Shown here piece by piece: positions 51,071 through 60,236 of a stretch of DNA of 64,000 bases (position 1 is its first letter; the number at the start of each line of letters is the position of its first letter). Under the pieces are notes generated by a model, which was not told the origin of the DNA, ran no database searches, and saw only the letters and a program-made list of their open reading frames with translations. A program made the translations under genes and the position numbers. This DNA comes from JAUIET01 sp964352475 (GTDB lineage: Bacteria > Pseudomonadota > Gammaproteobacteria > Pseudomonadales > JAUIET01): assembly GCA_964352475.1 (NCBI GenBank), contig CAYGSL010000004.1, forward strand, positions 104,125 to 168,124. Reading direction: 5' to 3'.

Positions 51071-51824
51071 TCCAGAACAAGACGAGCAAATACCCGTACA
51101 AGTCAGCAGAGCATTAGCCACTGACACGGAAGCGCCGTCAGAGCAGACGGACCAGAATATTCTTCAATTTGCAGCCGCGCACGCAAGCGGACGCCAGGCA
51201 CCTGGCTGGAAAACCTGGATGCCTGCAACTGCAGCCTGTTGCCTGGTTGGCGTGCTAACGTTTTCACTGTTGCCAGAGCAACAAGCAGATTCGGTGCAGA
51301 CCATGGATGTGGATATGCAGGTAGCAAAAAGCAAGCAGGCTAGCCGGGAGGTCATAACGCAGAGCAAACCGGAACTTGCAGGCCTTGCGCTTGCAGACGA
51401 ATTCCTGCGTGAAGAAGCCGAGGCCACTTTAACAGCCGCCACGGCTAATTACTCTGCGGCGGCCGCGCCTGCAGCCATTGATCGCGTACTATTAACCCCT
51501 GAATTTTTTGAGCGGCTAATGGCTTTGAACGAGCAAGAAAATACAGCGAGAAGATATTCAGGTGGATTCGCGCAGACCAGACCAGACAGCTTGACTCCGC
51601 AGGCAAGCCCGAAGCGAGCACAGGGTAGCACTGAGACCAATCTGTCTTCATTGATTCGCACTAGAGAAATCCAGAATGACGAGCGCATGCAGACGTATGA
51701 AGCACTGCGCAATGAATGTGACTGTGGCTTACCCGATTCCTTGCAACAGGCCTTACACATGCTAGCCAAGCAACAAATCCTGGTAGACGATAGTGCGCCG
51801 CACGCCGGGGACCACCCGCAATGA
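51063..51824 (+). CDS. Single-pass membrane protein, possible anti-sigma factor
   Basis: A 253-residue protein with an acidic N-terminal part (1-58), one TM segment (WMPATAACCLVGVLTFSLLP, about 60-79) and an extracytoplasmic part rich in Ala, Gln and Glu. The position, directly after and overlapping an ECF sigma gene, is that of an anti-sigma factor, but the zinc-binding HxxxCxxC motif of the ZAS family is missing. The C-terminal part has NECDCGLPD. I recognise no family. Anti-sigma activity is inferred from context only. Confidence 0.62.
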   Translation: MNSPEQDEQIPVQVSRALATDTEAPSEQTDQNILQFAAAHASGRQAPGWKTWMPATAACCLVGVLTFSLLPEQQADSVQTMDVDMQVAKSKQASREVITQSKPELAGLALADEFLREEAEATLTAATANYSAAAAPAAIDRVLLTPEFFERLMALNEQENTARRYSGGFAQTRPDSLTPQASPKRAQGSTETNLSSLIRTREIQNDERMQTYEALRNECDCGLPDSLQQALHMLAKQQILVDDSAPHAGDHPQ

Positions 51825-52012
51825 GTATTCTGCAAGGCCTGGGTTTCATACTTTTCGCAGTGCTTCTATACAAGTGCGCGCAACCGTTTCCAGCGAAATG
51901 GCGTAAGCTTCAGCGCAAGGAACAAGGCGCACTGGCAGACGTAATGTTCAGCGCCGTGGCCTGCGGGTTTTGTCTGTGGGGGCTGATCGCGATTTTTTAC
52001 TTTCCGCACTGA
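51821..52012 (+). CDS. Small two-helix membrane protein
   Basis: A 63-residue protein: one hydrophobic segment at about 5-20 (LGFILFAVLLYKC) and a second at about 42-60 (FSAVACGFCLWGLIAIFYF), with basic residues between (KWRKLQRKEQG). It overlaps the preceding gene by 4 bases (ATGA), so it belongs to the von Willebrand/sigma operon. No known family is evident. It may assist the anti-sigma-like protein or the lipoprotein. Confidence 0.6.
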   Translation: MSILQGLGFILFAVLLYKCAQPFPAKWRKLQRKEQGALADVMFSAVACGFCLWGLIAIFYFPH

Positions 52013-52048
52013 GACTCCAAGCCTTATCAAAGCCAACCCGGGAATATC

Positions 52049-52609
52049 GTGAGCGCCAACACCATTGAAGACAATCGCAATCGACACGATCTGCAGGCAA
52101 TGGATGAGATCTGGTTGTTTGGCTACGGGTCTTTGTTGTACAAGATTGACTTCCCCATCCTGGAACAGCGCAAAGCAAGCGTGCAACACTGGGCACGGCG
52201 CTTCTGGCAGGGGTCACATGATCACCGCGGCACGCCGGACGCTCCTGGCAGAGTACTTACGTTGGTTGAGCAAGCTGGCAGCATGTGCCAGGGTCTGGCT
52301 TTTCGAGTGGAACCTGAAGTATTCGAACACCTGGACCATCGCGAAAAAAATGGCTACCTGCGACACACGGTTACGCTGCATTTTGCTAACGGCACGCAGC
52401 CCCAGGGCTTACTTTACGTTGCTGATAAGAACAATGCCGCCTGGGCAGGAGACGCACCCATAGCGCAGATAGCCCGTCAGATAAAACACAGCATTGGCCC
52501 AAGCGGTCGCAATGACGAATACCTGCTGAAACTGGCTTGTGCGCTTCGTGAACTGGGTTACGTAGATGAACATGTGTTTAGTATTGAGCAAGCTCTACTA
52601 AGTCTGTGA
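52049..52609 (+). CDS. ChaC-like gamma-glutamylcyclotransferase
   Basis: A 186-residue protein with the GGCT/ChaC fold: WLFGYGSLLYKIDFPI at the substrate-binding start, FWQGSHDHRGTPDAPGRVLTL and the catalytic Glu region LDHREKNGYLRHTVTL. Enzymes of this group split glutathione or gamma-glutamyl dipeptides to 5-oxoproline. The GTG start is 37 bases after the previous operon; an ATG 51 bases later is a possible shorter start. No clear operon partner. Confidence 0.85.
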   Translation: MSANTIEDNRNRHDLQAMDEIWLFGYGSLLYKIDFPILEQRKASVQHWARRFWQGSHDHRGTPDAPGRVLTLVEQAGSMCQGLAFRVEPEVFEHLDHREKNGYLRHTVTLHFANGTQPQGLLYVADKNNAAWAGDAPIAQIARQIKHSIGPSGRNDEYLLKLACALRELGYVDEHVFSIEQALLSL

Positions 52610-52648
52610 GATACACTGGCCGCTGTTAATAAAAATCAGCGTGGCCCC

Positions 52649-54709
52649 ATGCGAAGCTTCCTCAAATTTACACTGCTTATAATTGTTACTCTCATTATTC
52701 TCGCTGCTGGCGCGTACTGGTGGTTTACCCAGCAGACCGAACAAATTCCGGTCACGGATACATTGCTTGAGACCTGGTTTGAAAAAGACGCAGTTCAGCC
52801 CGACTTCGTAGCGGGTGAGCGAGAAGACTGCGCCGACTCCAACCCGCTGAACAACGCCTATTTTGGTGCGCTGCACGTGCATACAGCCGTATCGTCTGAT
52901 GCTTATGGTTTTGGTGTGAGCAATCTACCAGATGACTTCTACAATTTTGCCCGCGGCGCTGAGATTGAACTGCGCCTGCAAAATGAGACAGGGCCTGTGC
53001 CGACCCTGCAGCTGGATAAGCCACTTGATTTCGCAGCAGTCACTGACCACGCTGGCAATATGGGCGAACAGGCATTGTGTTTGGACCCGAGTTTTGACGG
53101 CAGTAACGGACTGATCTGCAAAGTGCTTCGCGGCGAATGGACCTTACCAGTTGATCCAGCATTAGACGGCATTGTGCGAATGCTGGCGCTGATCGGATTG
53201 CAACGTGGCCGACCCAAGGTGCTGTGCGGTGAAAATGGTGACCTTTGTCTGCAACGAGCCACCGAAATGTGGCGGCTAAATCAACAGGCCGCTGAGCGCT
53301 GGTACGACCGCAGTGCCAATTGCGAATTCTCCACTTTCGTTGGTTATGAGTACACGCTTGCCACACAAGGCGCGAATTTGCACCGCAATGTTATTTTCAA
53401 GAATGCGACAGTGCCACCAACGCCAATCAGTGCACGCGACGTTAAACAACCGGAACTGATGTGGCAGTGGCTGGATCAGTACTGCCGCGAGTCCGGAACC
53501 GGTTGCGACGCCTTGTCTATTCCACACAACGGCAACTGGAGCAGCGGCCGTATGTTTTTCCCTTACACTCTGAGAGATATTCCTAAACAAGAGCAGATCA
53601 AACAGGCCAGCTTACGGGCAAAATATGAACGCCTGGTAGAAACCATGCAAGTGAAAGGCGACAGCGAGTGCCGAAACGGTTTGAACTCGGTCATCGGCGG
53701 TACTGACGAATTGTGTAATTTCGAGAAACTGCGGCCTCCCGAGGAAGTATTCGAGGATTGCGGCGACAAGCAAGGCTCTGGGGGCATGCGCCTGGCAGGC
53801 TGTCTTTCGCAATACAGTTACAGTCGCTACGCACTTGCTGCAGGTCTTGAAGATGAACAAAAACTCGGTGTTAATCCGTTTAAGTTTGGCCTGATCGCAG
53901 CCACTGATTCGCACAACGCCACCGGTGGTGCTGTAGCCGAAGACAATTACCTGGGAGCAACTGGCAGCGATCGCAGTATTGCACGCAGAACAGGCAAACC
54001 GTTTGAGATACCGGGCGGCATTGCCAAAGGGTCTCCGGTGCAATACAACCCAGGTGGTATTGCCGGTGTCTATGCACCGCAAAATACCCGTGAGGATTTG
54101 TTCGAGGCTATGCAGCGCCGTGAAACCTTTGGCACCAGCGGGCCTCGCATTCAGCCCCGTTTTTTTGGCGGCTGGAACCTGGACCAGCAACTCTGTGAAC
54201 AAGACAATATGCTGGAAAGCGCTTACGCCAACGCTGTACCTATGGGCTCGGATTTACCAGCTGGCAGCCCCGATGTGGCAGCCCCCGGTTTTCTGGTCAG
54301 CGCCAACAAAGACCCGGCGGCCGGCGCCAGCGAGCTGCAGGCGATTCAAATCATCAAATCATGGAGTGACTCAGATGGCCAAACCCACCAGGCCGTATAT
54401 GACGTTGCTGGTGATCGCAATAATGGGGCAAGCGTTAACACCAACACCTGCAAGCAAAGCGGCGCCGGATTTTCGCGCCTGTGCACGGTCTGGCAAGACC
54501 CTGACTTCAATCCGGCTGTGTCGGCTGCCTATTACGCGCGCGTTGTTGAAAATCCGAGCTGCAGGTGGTTGGCATACGATTGCATGAATGCGCCTGCAGA
54601 TCAGCGCCCGGAGACCTGCGATGACCCCTTGTACCGAAAATCGATACAGGAGCGGGCCTGGACGTCACCGATCTGGTACAGCGCAGAGGGTAATGCTAGT
54701 CTTGAATAG
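52649..54709 (+). CDS. DUF3604 exported protein
   Basis: A 686-residue protein with an N-terminal membrane anchor (FLKFTLLIIVTLIILAAGAYWW, about 4-25) and a large extracytoplasmic domain of the DUF3604 type: YFGALHVHTAVSSDAYGFG, AVTDHAGNMGEQ, FVGYEYTLA, LSIPHNGNWSSGRMF, and FGLIAATDSHNATGG near residue 420, whose His/Asp pattern resembles the PHP phosphoesterase-type metal site. Substrate unknown. Single gene in its orientation with a short spacer on both sides. Confidence 0.85.
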   Translation: MRSFLKFTLLIIVTLIILAAGAYWWFTQQTEQIPVTDTLLETWFEKDAVQPDFVAGEREDCADSNPLNNAYFGALHVHTAVSSDAYGFGVSNLPDDFYNFARGAEIELRLQNETGPVPTLQLDKPLDFAAVTDHAGNMGEQALCLDPSFDGSNGLICKVLRGEWTLPVDPALDGIVRMLALIGLQRGRPKVLCGENGDLCLQRATEMWRLNQQAAERWYDRSANCEFSTFVGYEYTLATQGANLHRNVIFKNATVPPTPISARDVKQPELMWQWLDQYCRESGTGCDALSIPHNGNWSSGRMFFPYTLRDIPKQEQIKQASLRAKYERLVETMQVKGDSECRNGLNSVIGGTDELCNFEKLRPPEEVFEDCGDKQGSGGMRLAGCLSQYSYSRYALAAGLEDEQKLGVNPFKFGLIAATDSHNATGGAVAEDNYLGATGSDRSIARRTGKPFEIPGGIAKGSPVQYNPGGIAGVYAPQNTREDLFEAMQRRETFGTSGPRIQPRFFGGWNLDQQLCEQDNMLESAYANAVPMGSDLPAGSPDVAAPGFLVSANKDPAAGASELQAIQIIKSWSDSDGQTHQAVYDVAGDRNNGASVNTNTCKQSGAGFSRLCTVWQDPDFNPAVSAAYYARVVENPSCRWLAYDCMNAPADQRPETCDDPLYRKSIQERAWTSPIWYSAEGNASLE

Positions 54710-54762
54710 TACGGTCTGTGTCTTCTGTACAGAGCATGGATTTCGCACAGCAAGTGTTTTAC

Positions 54763-54779
54763 CATCTGAGGTTCAGATG
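54763..54779. promoter_or_regulatory. Perfect palindrome upstream of the desaturase gene
   Basis: CATCTGA-GGT-TCAGATG has seven-base arms and a three-base centre, 15 bases before the desaturase start. It could be an operator for a regulator of membrane-lipid desaturation, or a small hairpin at the 5' end of the mRNA. It partly overlaps the likely leader. Confidence 0.4.
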
Positions 54780-54793
54780 AAGTAAGAGGCACC

Positions 54794-55999
54794 ATGGAAT
54801 CACAGAATACCAAGCAGCCGGCATCAAGCACATTACCGGCCACCGCTCACCCCGAACTAAGCAAGCCTGGCTTTGTTTGGCCAACCGTTTTAATGCTCAC
54901 GATTACCCCGCTAATTGCCCTGATCGGCGTGCCCTGGTATCAGCTGGCGGTAGGTTTTGAATGGAGCCATTGGCTGACATTCGCTGTTGTTGCGGCACTT
55001 AATGGCATTTCTATCACTGCAGGTTATCACCGCCTTTGGGCGCACAATGCTTATAAAGCAAGAACCCCACTGAAGGTTGTGCTGGCGCTGTTTGGTGCCG
55101 CTGCGTTTCAGAACAGTATTCTCACCTGGGCCTCGCAGCACCGCCGTCATCATCGCCACGTAGATGTTGTTGATGAAGACCCTTATTCGGCCAAAAAAGG
55201 CCTGTGGTATTCGCATGTCGGCTGGATGCTGCGCCACTACCCAACCAACACCGATGATTTCAGTAATGTTGCTGATCTGAAGCGCGATAAAGTCGTGATG
55301 TGGCAGCACAAGCATTACTACACAGTAGCGCTGGTGATGAATATTTTGCCGCCACTGATCATGGGCATGTTAACCGGCGATTATCTTGCGCATTTCCTGG
55401 CCTGCGGTTTTCTGCGCCTGGTGTACTCACACCACACTACTTTCTTCATTAATTCGCTGGCCCATTATTGGGGCAGACAACCCTACACCGAAGACAACAC
55501 GGCACGCGACAACGACTTGCTGGCATTGTTTACCTACGGTGAGGGATACCACAACTATCACCATCTGTTTCAAGGCGACTACCGAAACGGTGTTCGCTGG
55601 TGGCAATTCGACCCCACTAAATGGTTAATCAAAACCTGTGACTGGCTGGGTCTTGCGTACGATCTTCGCAAAACGCCAGACTTCAAAATTTGTGAAGCGA
55701 TGGTTAACAGACAGCTTGAGGTAGTACGACAACGCTTAAGCAGTGACCGGGCTTCCGATCGAGTGCGGAGTTTTGTTGAACTGGAAACCCAACATCTGGC
55801 CACGTTGCTGAGTGAGTGGCGCGCTGCACGTGCCAGCTGGTTCGAACATAACAAAACCAAGTTACGCGATGCATCCAGCGACCTGCAAGCAGCGGTAGAA
55901 CAAGAGCGCGCTGCGTTGGCGGAACAGCTTAAAGATCTGGAAAGATCCGTAAAAGAACAATATCAGCGGGTTCGCAGTTTTAATCTGGCAACGGCCTAA
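54794..55999 (+). CDS. Acyl-CoA (delta-9-type) fatty-acid desaturase
   Basis: A 401-residue membrane di-iron desaturase. The three histidine boxes are HRLWAH (79-84), HRRHH (116-120) and HNYHH near residue 257. About four TM helices surround them. It introduces a double bond in acyl chains to tune membrane fluidity. After the catalytic part (to about 300) there is an extra helical, coiled-coil-like tail of about 95 residues (QEVVRQRLSS-type start, DLQAAVEQERAALAEQLKDL), which is not part of the standard desaturase. Confidence 0.93.
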   Translation: MESQNTKQPASSTLPATAHPELSKPGFVWPTVLMLTITPLIALIGVPWYQLAVGFEWSHWLTFAVVAALNGISITAGYHRLWAHNAYKARTPLKVVLALFGAAAFQNSILTWASQHRRHHRHVDVVDEDPYSAKKGLWYSHVGWMLRHYPTNTDDFSNVADLKRDKVVMWQHKHYYTVALVMNILPPLIMGMLTGDYLAHFLACGFLRLVYSHHTTFFINSLAHYWGRQPYTEDNTARDNDLLALFTYGEGYHNYHHLFQGDYRNGVRWWQFDPTKWLIKTCDWLGLAYDLRKTPDFKICEAMVNRQLEVVRQRLSSDRASDRVRSFVELETQHLATLLSEWRAARASWFEHNKTKLRDASSDLQAAVEQERAALAEQLKDLERSVKEQYQRVRSFNLATA

Positions 56000-57390
56000 G
56001 CAGCGGGATTTGCAGAACCAGGACAGGCCGCTCTGAGCCACGCGGTTAGCTGCCGCTGCGCTTGGCTGAAGGCCGGATTACTGTCACCTCGATTGACCTG
56101 ACCAGAACGCAGCCCGGCAATAATCTTGGACCAGTGTTCAGGTGTTTCAGGGCGTGAGGTCTGCGCCGTTTTATCCACCTGCGCTGTACCCTGGCTGGCG
56201 TGACCGCGTTGCGACAAGCCTTGCAATAACTCATATTGCCTGAAAGCAAGTAATTCAACGGTTACCTCGTCCACGCACACGCCACTATCGTCGCTAAACG
56301 CCGCCGCTATGTCTTTTCCGTAGCGCTTCACAGTACTATAGCCAGCCCCGGCCAGGGCACCAACCGCTGTGGCCATACCAAGGCTGAGACCACCAACCAT
56401 CAGATCAAGACCAGCGCCGGCAGCTGCTCCTTTAAGTGCACTGCTGCGCGCATCCAGACCGAACATCTTTAGCGTGTCGCTAGAGAACAGATCAAATTCC
56501 CAATCATCACCCGATACAGGTAACTGCGCCAGTTGAACATCGGTTTTGGAAAAAGAAAACAACCGTAGCAAGTCTCGCAAAGCGCCTTGTTCGAGTTCGC
56601 GCACTTCGTTCTGAAGACTTAGTTTGTCTTGATCTGTTGACTTATTATCTGCTGGCTCCAAGCGCAGGCTTGCACAATCAGCCAACAGCTTCACAGATCG
56701 CCGCACCGCTGCATCCAGCTGTTTTAACCAGTCGGTTTCGCGCTGATCTATTAAGCTTTGAATTTGCTCGTAGTGCCTCTCCAGAACACCTTGCAACTTT
56801 TGATACAACCGCTTTTCCGCTTCGAAGCTAAACGCAACCGTGTCGAACTCCAGTGCGGCATGCAGATTATGTGAAATCATAACCGCACGCCATTGCTGCA
56901 GTTGGCTGGCGGATTCGGCAATGAAGTTGAACACCGGAATGATCGGAATGCCCAACAAGGATAATACTTTCAGTTCGTCACTGTATTTTTCCAGTTGTGG
57001 CGCACGAACATCCACCACGTAAAGCAGGGCATCGCTGCGCAAACCCTGGCGCAAAACTTTCGCTTCCTGGGCTAGCTGTTCTTGCGCGGCCGGGCTGTGC
57101 AAAAATTGTTGAATTGCTTCCGCGCCATTTTTCTTATCCGAAGCCATACCCAGCGCGTCAAGCAATGCATCGCTGTCTTCCAGTCCGGGTGTATCAAACA
57201 GCTCGATTACAACCTTACCATCAGCCAACAATGCAGCACGTTCTACATGTCTTGTGGTGCCAGCGCTGTCTTCGATAACGCCAAACGATTGCGAGCGCAG
57301 CAATGTTCGGATTAAAGACGTTTTACCGGTGTTGGTATGGCCAACTACGGCGATCTGAATGGCGGCATTAGCATCCACCTGAATTACCAA
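55996..57390 (-). CDS. DUF3482 GTPase
   Basis: A 464-residue Era/YcjX-like GTPase with a C-terminal DUF3482 region. G1 is GHTNTGKTSLIR (about 17-28), the switch region SAGTTRH, G3 FDTPGLED. Where the NKxD motif should be, the sequence has PVFNFIAES, so base recognition is unusual. Two C-terminal hydrophobic stretches (GAAAGAGLDLMVGGLSLGMATAVGALAGAGY, about 340-370) suggest membrane contact. The TTG start overlaps the DUF2868 gene by 7 bases on the same strand. Cellular role unknown. Confidence 0.85.
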   Translation of the reverse strand: MVIQVDANAAIQIAVVGHTNTGKTSLIRTLLRSQSFGVIEDSAGTTRHVERAALLADGKVVIELFDTPGLEDSDALLDALGMASDKKNGAEAIQQFLHSPAAQEQLAQEAKVLRQGLRSDALLYVVDVRAPQLEKYSDELKVLSLLGIPIIPVFNFIAESASQLQQWRAVMISHNLHAALEFDTVAFSFEAEKRLYQKLQGVLERHYEQIQSLIDQRETDWLKQLDAAVRRSVKLLADCASLRLEPADNKSTDQDKLSLQNEVRELEQGALRDLLRLFSFSKTDVQLAQLPVSGDDWEFDLFSSDTLKMFGLDARSSALKGAAAGAGLDLMVGGLSLGMATAVGALAGAGYSTVKRYGKDIAAAFSDDSGVCVDEVTVELLAFRQYELLQGLSQRGHASQGTAQVDKTAQTSRPETPEHWSKIIAGLRSGQVNRGDSNPAFSQAQRQLTAWLRAACPGSANPAA

Positions 57391-58799
57391 TTCCTGACCA
57401 ACGAAGAAAGCTGCGCAGCTGGCAGTCTATACACATGCTCCACCGGAATGCTGGCAGCACTGGCCAATTGATACCAGTCCGCCAGTCGTTGTCGCTCATG
57501 CGCTTCACTGCCGCTCTCATCATCTAGCAATATTAAATAAGTGTCTTTGGCTTTACTGAATAGCTCTACAAGCTTACGTCTTGTACCTCGATCAGGAACG
57601 GCCTCTAAATCTACGATTACTGCCACAGCATTGTCGGATGACTCTAAAGCCTGCAATGATGCCGTGTAACTTTCTCTGTCAACGATGTTGACGGACAAGG
57701 CCTGCTGCGAGTTTTCTGCGAGTTCAAACCCCGCGATATAAGTACCCGTGGGCAGTTCGTGAAAATCCGAAGGTGCTGGTGATTCCGAGAGCTGACCCTT
57801 CTCTAGGCTATCAAGTGGTGAATTATCTGCATCAACTACTTTTACGTAGCCAGCCTCGGCTTGCATTCGTTGCTTGAGTTCAACGTAATACGGCAAATAG
57901 AAATCTGGCAGGTAGCGTGATTCAGCGTGTTTTAGCACTAACAGGGACACCATGGCAGCTAGCAAGCGGGGCAGCAGGCCATAGACGGCAATCGCGCCCA
58001 GCAGAAACCAGGCCCACTGGCGTCTGATATCGGTATTAGATAATGTGCGTTCACTAATCAATCCAGACTGGCTTGCCAGCACCTGCGATGGATCAGGCAT
58101 TGATACACCTAACAGTTGCAAAGGGCCGCCAAGTGCCAAGGTAAGATCGACGAAGGTGCCCCCCGACAAAAGCGTGGAACCCCAAATGAAATCGTATTGG
58201 CGGACCGAAAACAAAACCAGCAAGCAGACCAGGCCCGCACCGAGGTAACTCAGCCAGATACTGTGGCTAACCAGACTCAAGCGCCAAATCCCCACGTTGC
58301 CGGAAAAGTGACTTTCCTGCCAGGCGGAGTACGCTGTTCGCCCCTGCTTTTGCCGAAAGCGGCGTAACAGATTTTCTATGCCGAGTGGCAAGCTACCCAG
58401 ACTGCCACTGATCAAGCCGCTCAGCTTCGCCACACTACCCACCAACCACAAAACCAGCGAAATCAGATTGAAACCCAACAGCACCAGCAATAGTCCATAG
58501 ATATTCAATACGCGACTGCCGGCCTCGCCTGACAATGCATTTAGCACAGCAACAATACCCAGTAAGGCAAACAAAACACACACAAAAATTGTTAGTCGAC
58601 GATACCACTGCGCTGGCGCTTTGATCACCGCACTCCATTCGTGCTCGGCAATCAACGCTTTAGCTCGTTGGTGCAAGGCTCGCGCAAACGGCTGCTGATC
58701 GTTTACAACTGTTGCAAGCCCAGTAAGCGGGCGGTCTGGCGACAGCTGTTCGTCAAGCGCGCGAACTTGCTCCAGCACTACATAATCAGCGAATTTCAC
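57384..58799 (-). CDS. DUF2868 membrane protein
   Basis: A 471-residue inner-membrane protein with about five TM helices, clustered around residues 70-140 and 185-310 (IFVCVLFALLGIVAVLNAL, VLLGFNLISLVLWLVG, SIWLSYLGAGLVCLLVLFS) and a soluble C-terminal domain (about 330-471) that resembles nucleotide-handling folds (YLILLDDESGSEAHERQRLAD). DUF2868 genes are commonly found next to DUF3482 GTPase genes, as here. Function unknown. The next gene (M20) is on the same strand and overlaps its start by 4 bases. Confidence 0.85.
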   Translation of the reverse strand: MKFADYVVLEQVRALDEQLSPDRPLTGLATVVNDQQPFARALHQRAKALIAEHEWSAVIKAPAQWYRRLTIFVCVLFALLGIVAVLNALSGEAGSRVLNIYGLLLVLLGFNLISLVLWLVGSVAKLSGLISGSLGSLPLGIENLLRRFRQKQGRTAYSAWQESHFSGNVGIWRLSLVSHSIWLSYLGAGLVCLLVLFSVRQYDFIWGSTLLSGGTFVDLTLALGGPLQLLGVSMPDPSQVLASQSGLISERTLSNTDIRRQWAWFLLGAIAVYGLLPRLLAAMVSLLVLKHAESRYLPDFYLPYYVELKQRMQAEAGYVKVVDADNSPLDSLEKGQLSESPAPSDFHELPTGTYIAGFELAENSQQALSVNIVDRESYTASLQALESSDNAVAVIVDLEAVPDRGTRRKLVELFSKAKDTYLILLDDESGSEAHERQRLADWYQLASAASIPVEHVYRLPAAQLSSLVRNW

Positions 58800-60154
58800 T
58801 GGTCTTGCAGCAACTCCAGTAAAGCGTGCACGGTCGCTTCAACGCCGGTACGTACTGCCGGCTCAGGCAATATTTTGAACAAGGGACTGTGATGGCTGGG
58901 AATTGGCGTACCACCTGCTGCCGCTTCTTCAAACGCGGATTCAGGCGTACCGCCTACGGCGAAATAATGCGAGGGTATGTATGGGTCGGTGGTGAAGAAG
59001 CCAAAATCTTCTGCGCCCATACCCTGGTTTTCGGATGTATTGTCAAAAATATCAGAGCCCATTTTCTCGCCCCACAGGCCGATCAGGCGTTTTGACAGCG
59101 GCTTGTCATTCACGGTTGGCGGCACGCTTTCATCAGACACAATCACTTCGGGAAGCTTGTCTTCTGGCATGCCCGCTGCACGTCCAACGTTTACCGCTAC
59201 GCGCTCAATGGCTTCCAATAATTGATCGCGGGTTTTCTTTCGGTCACTGCGAACCGTTAACTGCAAATGGGCGCGATCAGAAATGATATTGTGCTTGGTG
59301 CCACTGTGGAATGAGCCAACCGTGATAACCGATGGTTCTTTTGGCGCTATTTCACGGCTCACAATGGTTTGCAGCGCCAATACAATTTGCGAACCGATAA
59401 CAACGGGGTCTTTGCCAGCGTGCGGAGACGCACCATGTGCTCCTACGCCGTGCACAATAATATCCACTGTATCAGCGCCGGAATAAGGCGAGCCATCAGT
59501 GGCCGCTATTTTGCCAGCACGAATACCTGAGGAAACATGCAATGCCATTGCGTAATCGGGCTTACCAAATCGCTTCCACAGATTATCGTCCATCATTTCT
59601 CTGGCACCGCGCACCCGTTCTTCTGCGGGCTGACCAATCAACATCAAAGTGCCTGACCATTGGTCTTTCATCGCTGCCATGCGCCTGGCGGTACCAACCA
59701 GACTGGTGATATGCACGTCGTGCCCACAAGCGTGCATGGTGTACACCAGGTTTCCGTCCCAGTCTTCCTGTTGTGCTTTGGACGCGTATTTCAAACCGGT
59801 TTTTTCCTGTACCGGCAAACCGTCCATGTCGGCCCTCATCATGACCATGGGGCCATCGCCATTGTGCATTAACGCGACAATGCCGGTTTTTCCACCTACT
59901 TTTTTATGCACAGTGAAACCGACCTGCTCCAGTTCAAGTGCAAGTCTTTCGGCAGTTTTTGTTTCCAGATTGGACAGTTCGGGATTGCGATGGAAATGTG
60001 TAAACAGATCGCCCAAATGCGCGTCATAGTCTTTTGCTACCGCCTTTTCGATATCGTTGGCGTAACTCCCGACCGAGACCAGTAGCGCCAACAGTAATGC
60101 GCCAAAAAACGTGGTATTTGAATGACTTTGTGTCGCTACCCTGAGTAATTTCAT
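58796..60154 (-). CDS. Exported M20-family amidohydrolase/peptidase
   Basis: A 452-residue di-zinc amidohydrolase with a signal sequence (LRVATQSHSNTTFFGALLLALLVSVGSYA, cleavage near 32). The metal-site motifs are MHACGHDVHITSLVGTA, GQPAEERVRGAREM, DYAMALHVSSGIRAGK and the C-terminal HHSPLFKI. It resembles AbgA/HipO/ThcR-type aminoacylases, cutting N-acyl amino acids or similar amides. Secretion to the periplasm is inferred from the signal. Its stop overlaps the DUF2868 start codon by 4 bases. Confidence 0.88.
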   Translation of the reverse strand: MKLLRVATQSHSNTTFFGALLLALLVSVGSYANDIEKAVAKDYDAHLGDLFTHFHRNPELSNLETKTAERLALELEQVGFTVHKKVGGKTGIVALMHNGDGPMVMMRADMDGLPVQEKTGLKYASKAQQEDWDGNLVYTMHACGHDVHITSLVGTARRMAAMKDQWSGTLMLIGQPAEERVRGAREMMDDNLWKRFGKPDYAMALHVSSGIRAGKIAATDGSPYSGADTVDIIVHGVGAHGASPHAGKDPVVIGSQIVLALQTIVSREIAPKEPSVITVGSFHSGTKHNIISDRAHLQLTVRSDRKKTRDQLLEAIERVAVNVGRAAGMPEDKLPEVIVSDESVPPTVNDKPLSKRLIGLWGEKMGSDIFDNTSENQGMGAEDFGFFTTDPYIPSHYFAVGGTPESAFEEAAAGGTPIPSHHSPLFKILPEPAVRTGVEATVHALLELLQDQ

Positions 60155-60236
60155 TGTTCGCTCTGCAGTGTGAAGAGCGCAAAGGGTGCCAGAATTACAC
60201 GGGCTTGACCAGTGGCTTTACCGCAGTTTACGCCGC

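Noticed and set aside
52622..52652. Imperfect hairpin around TGGCCGCTG / CAGCGTGGCC before the DUF3604 gene
   Set aside because: A two-base bulge and no U-tract; too weak for a terminator or attenuator call.
53612..54202. A 196-codon frame antisense to the DUF3604 gene
   Set aside because: No start signal or family features; covers a well-supported gene on the other strand.
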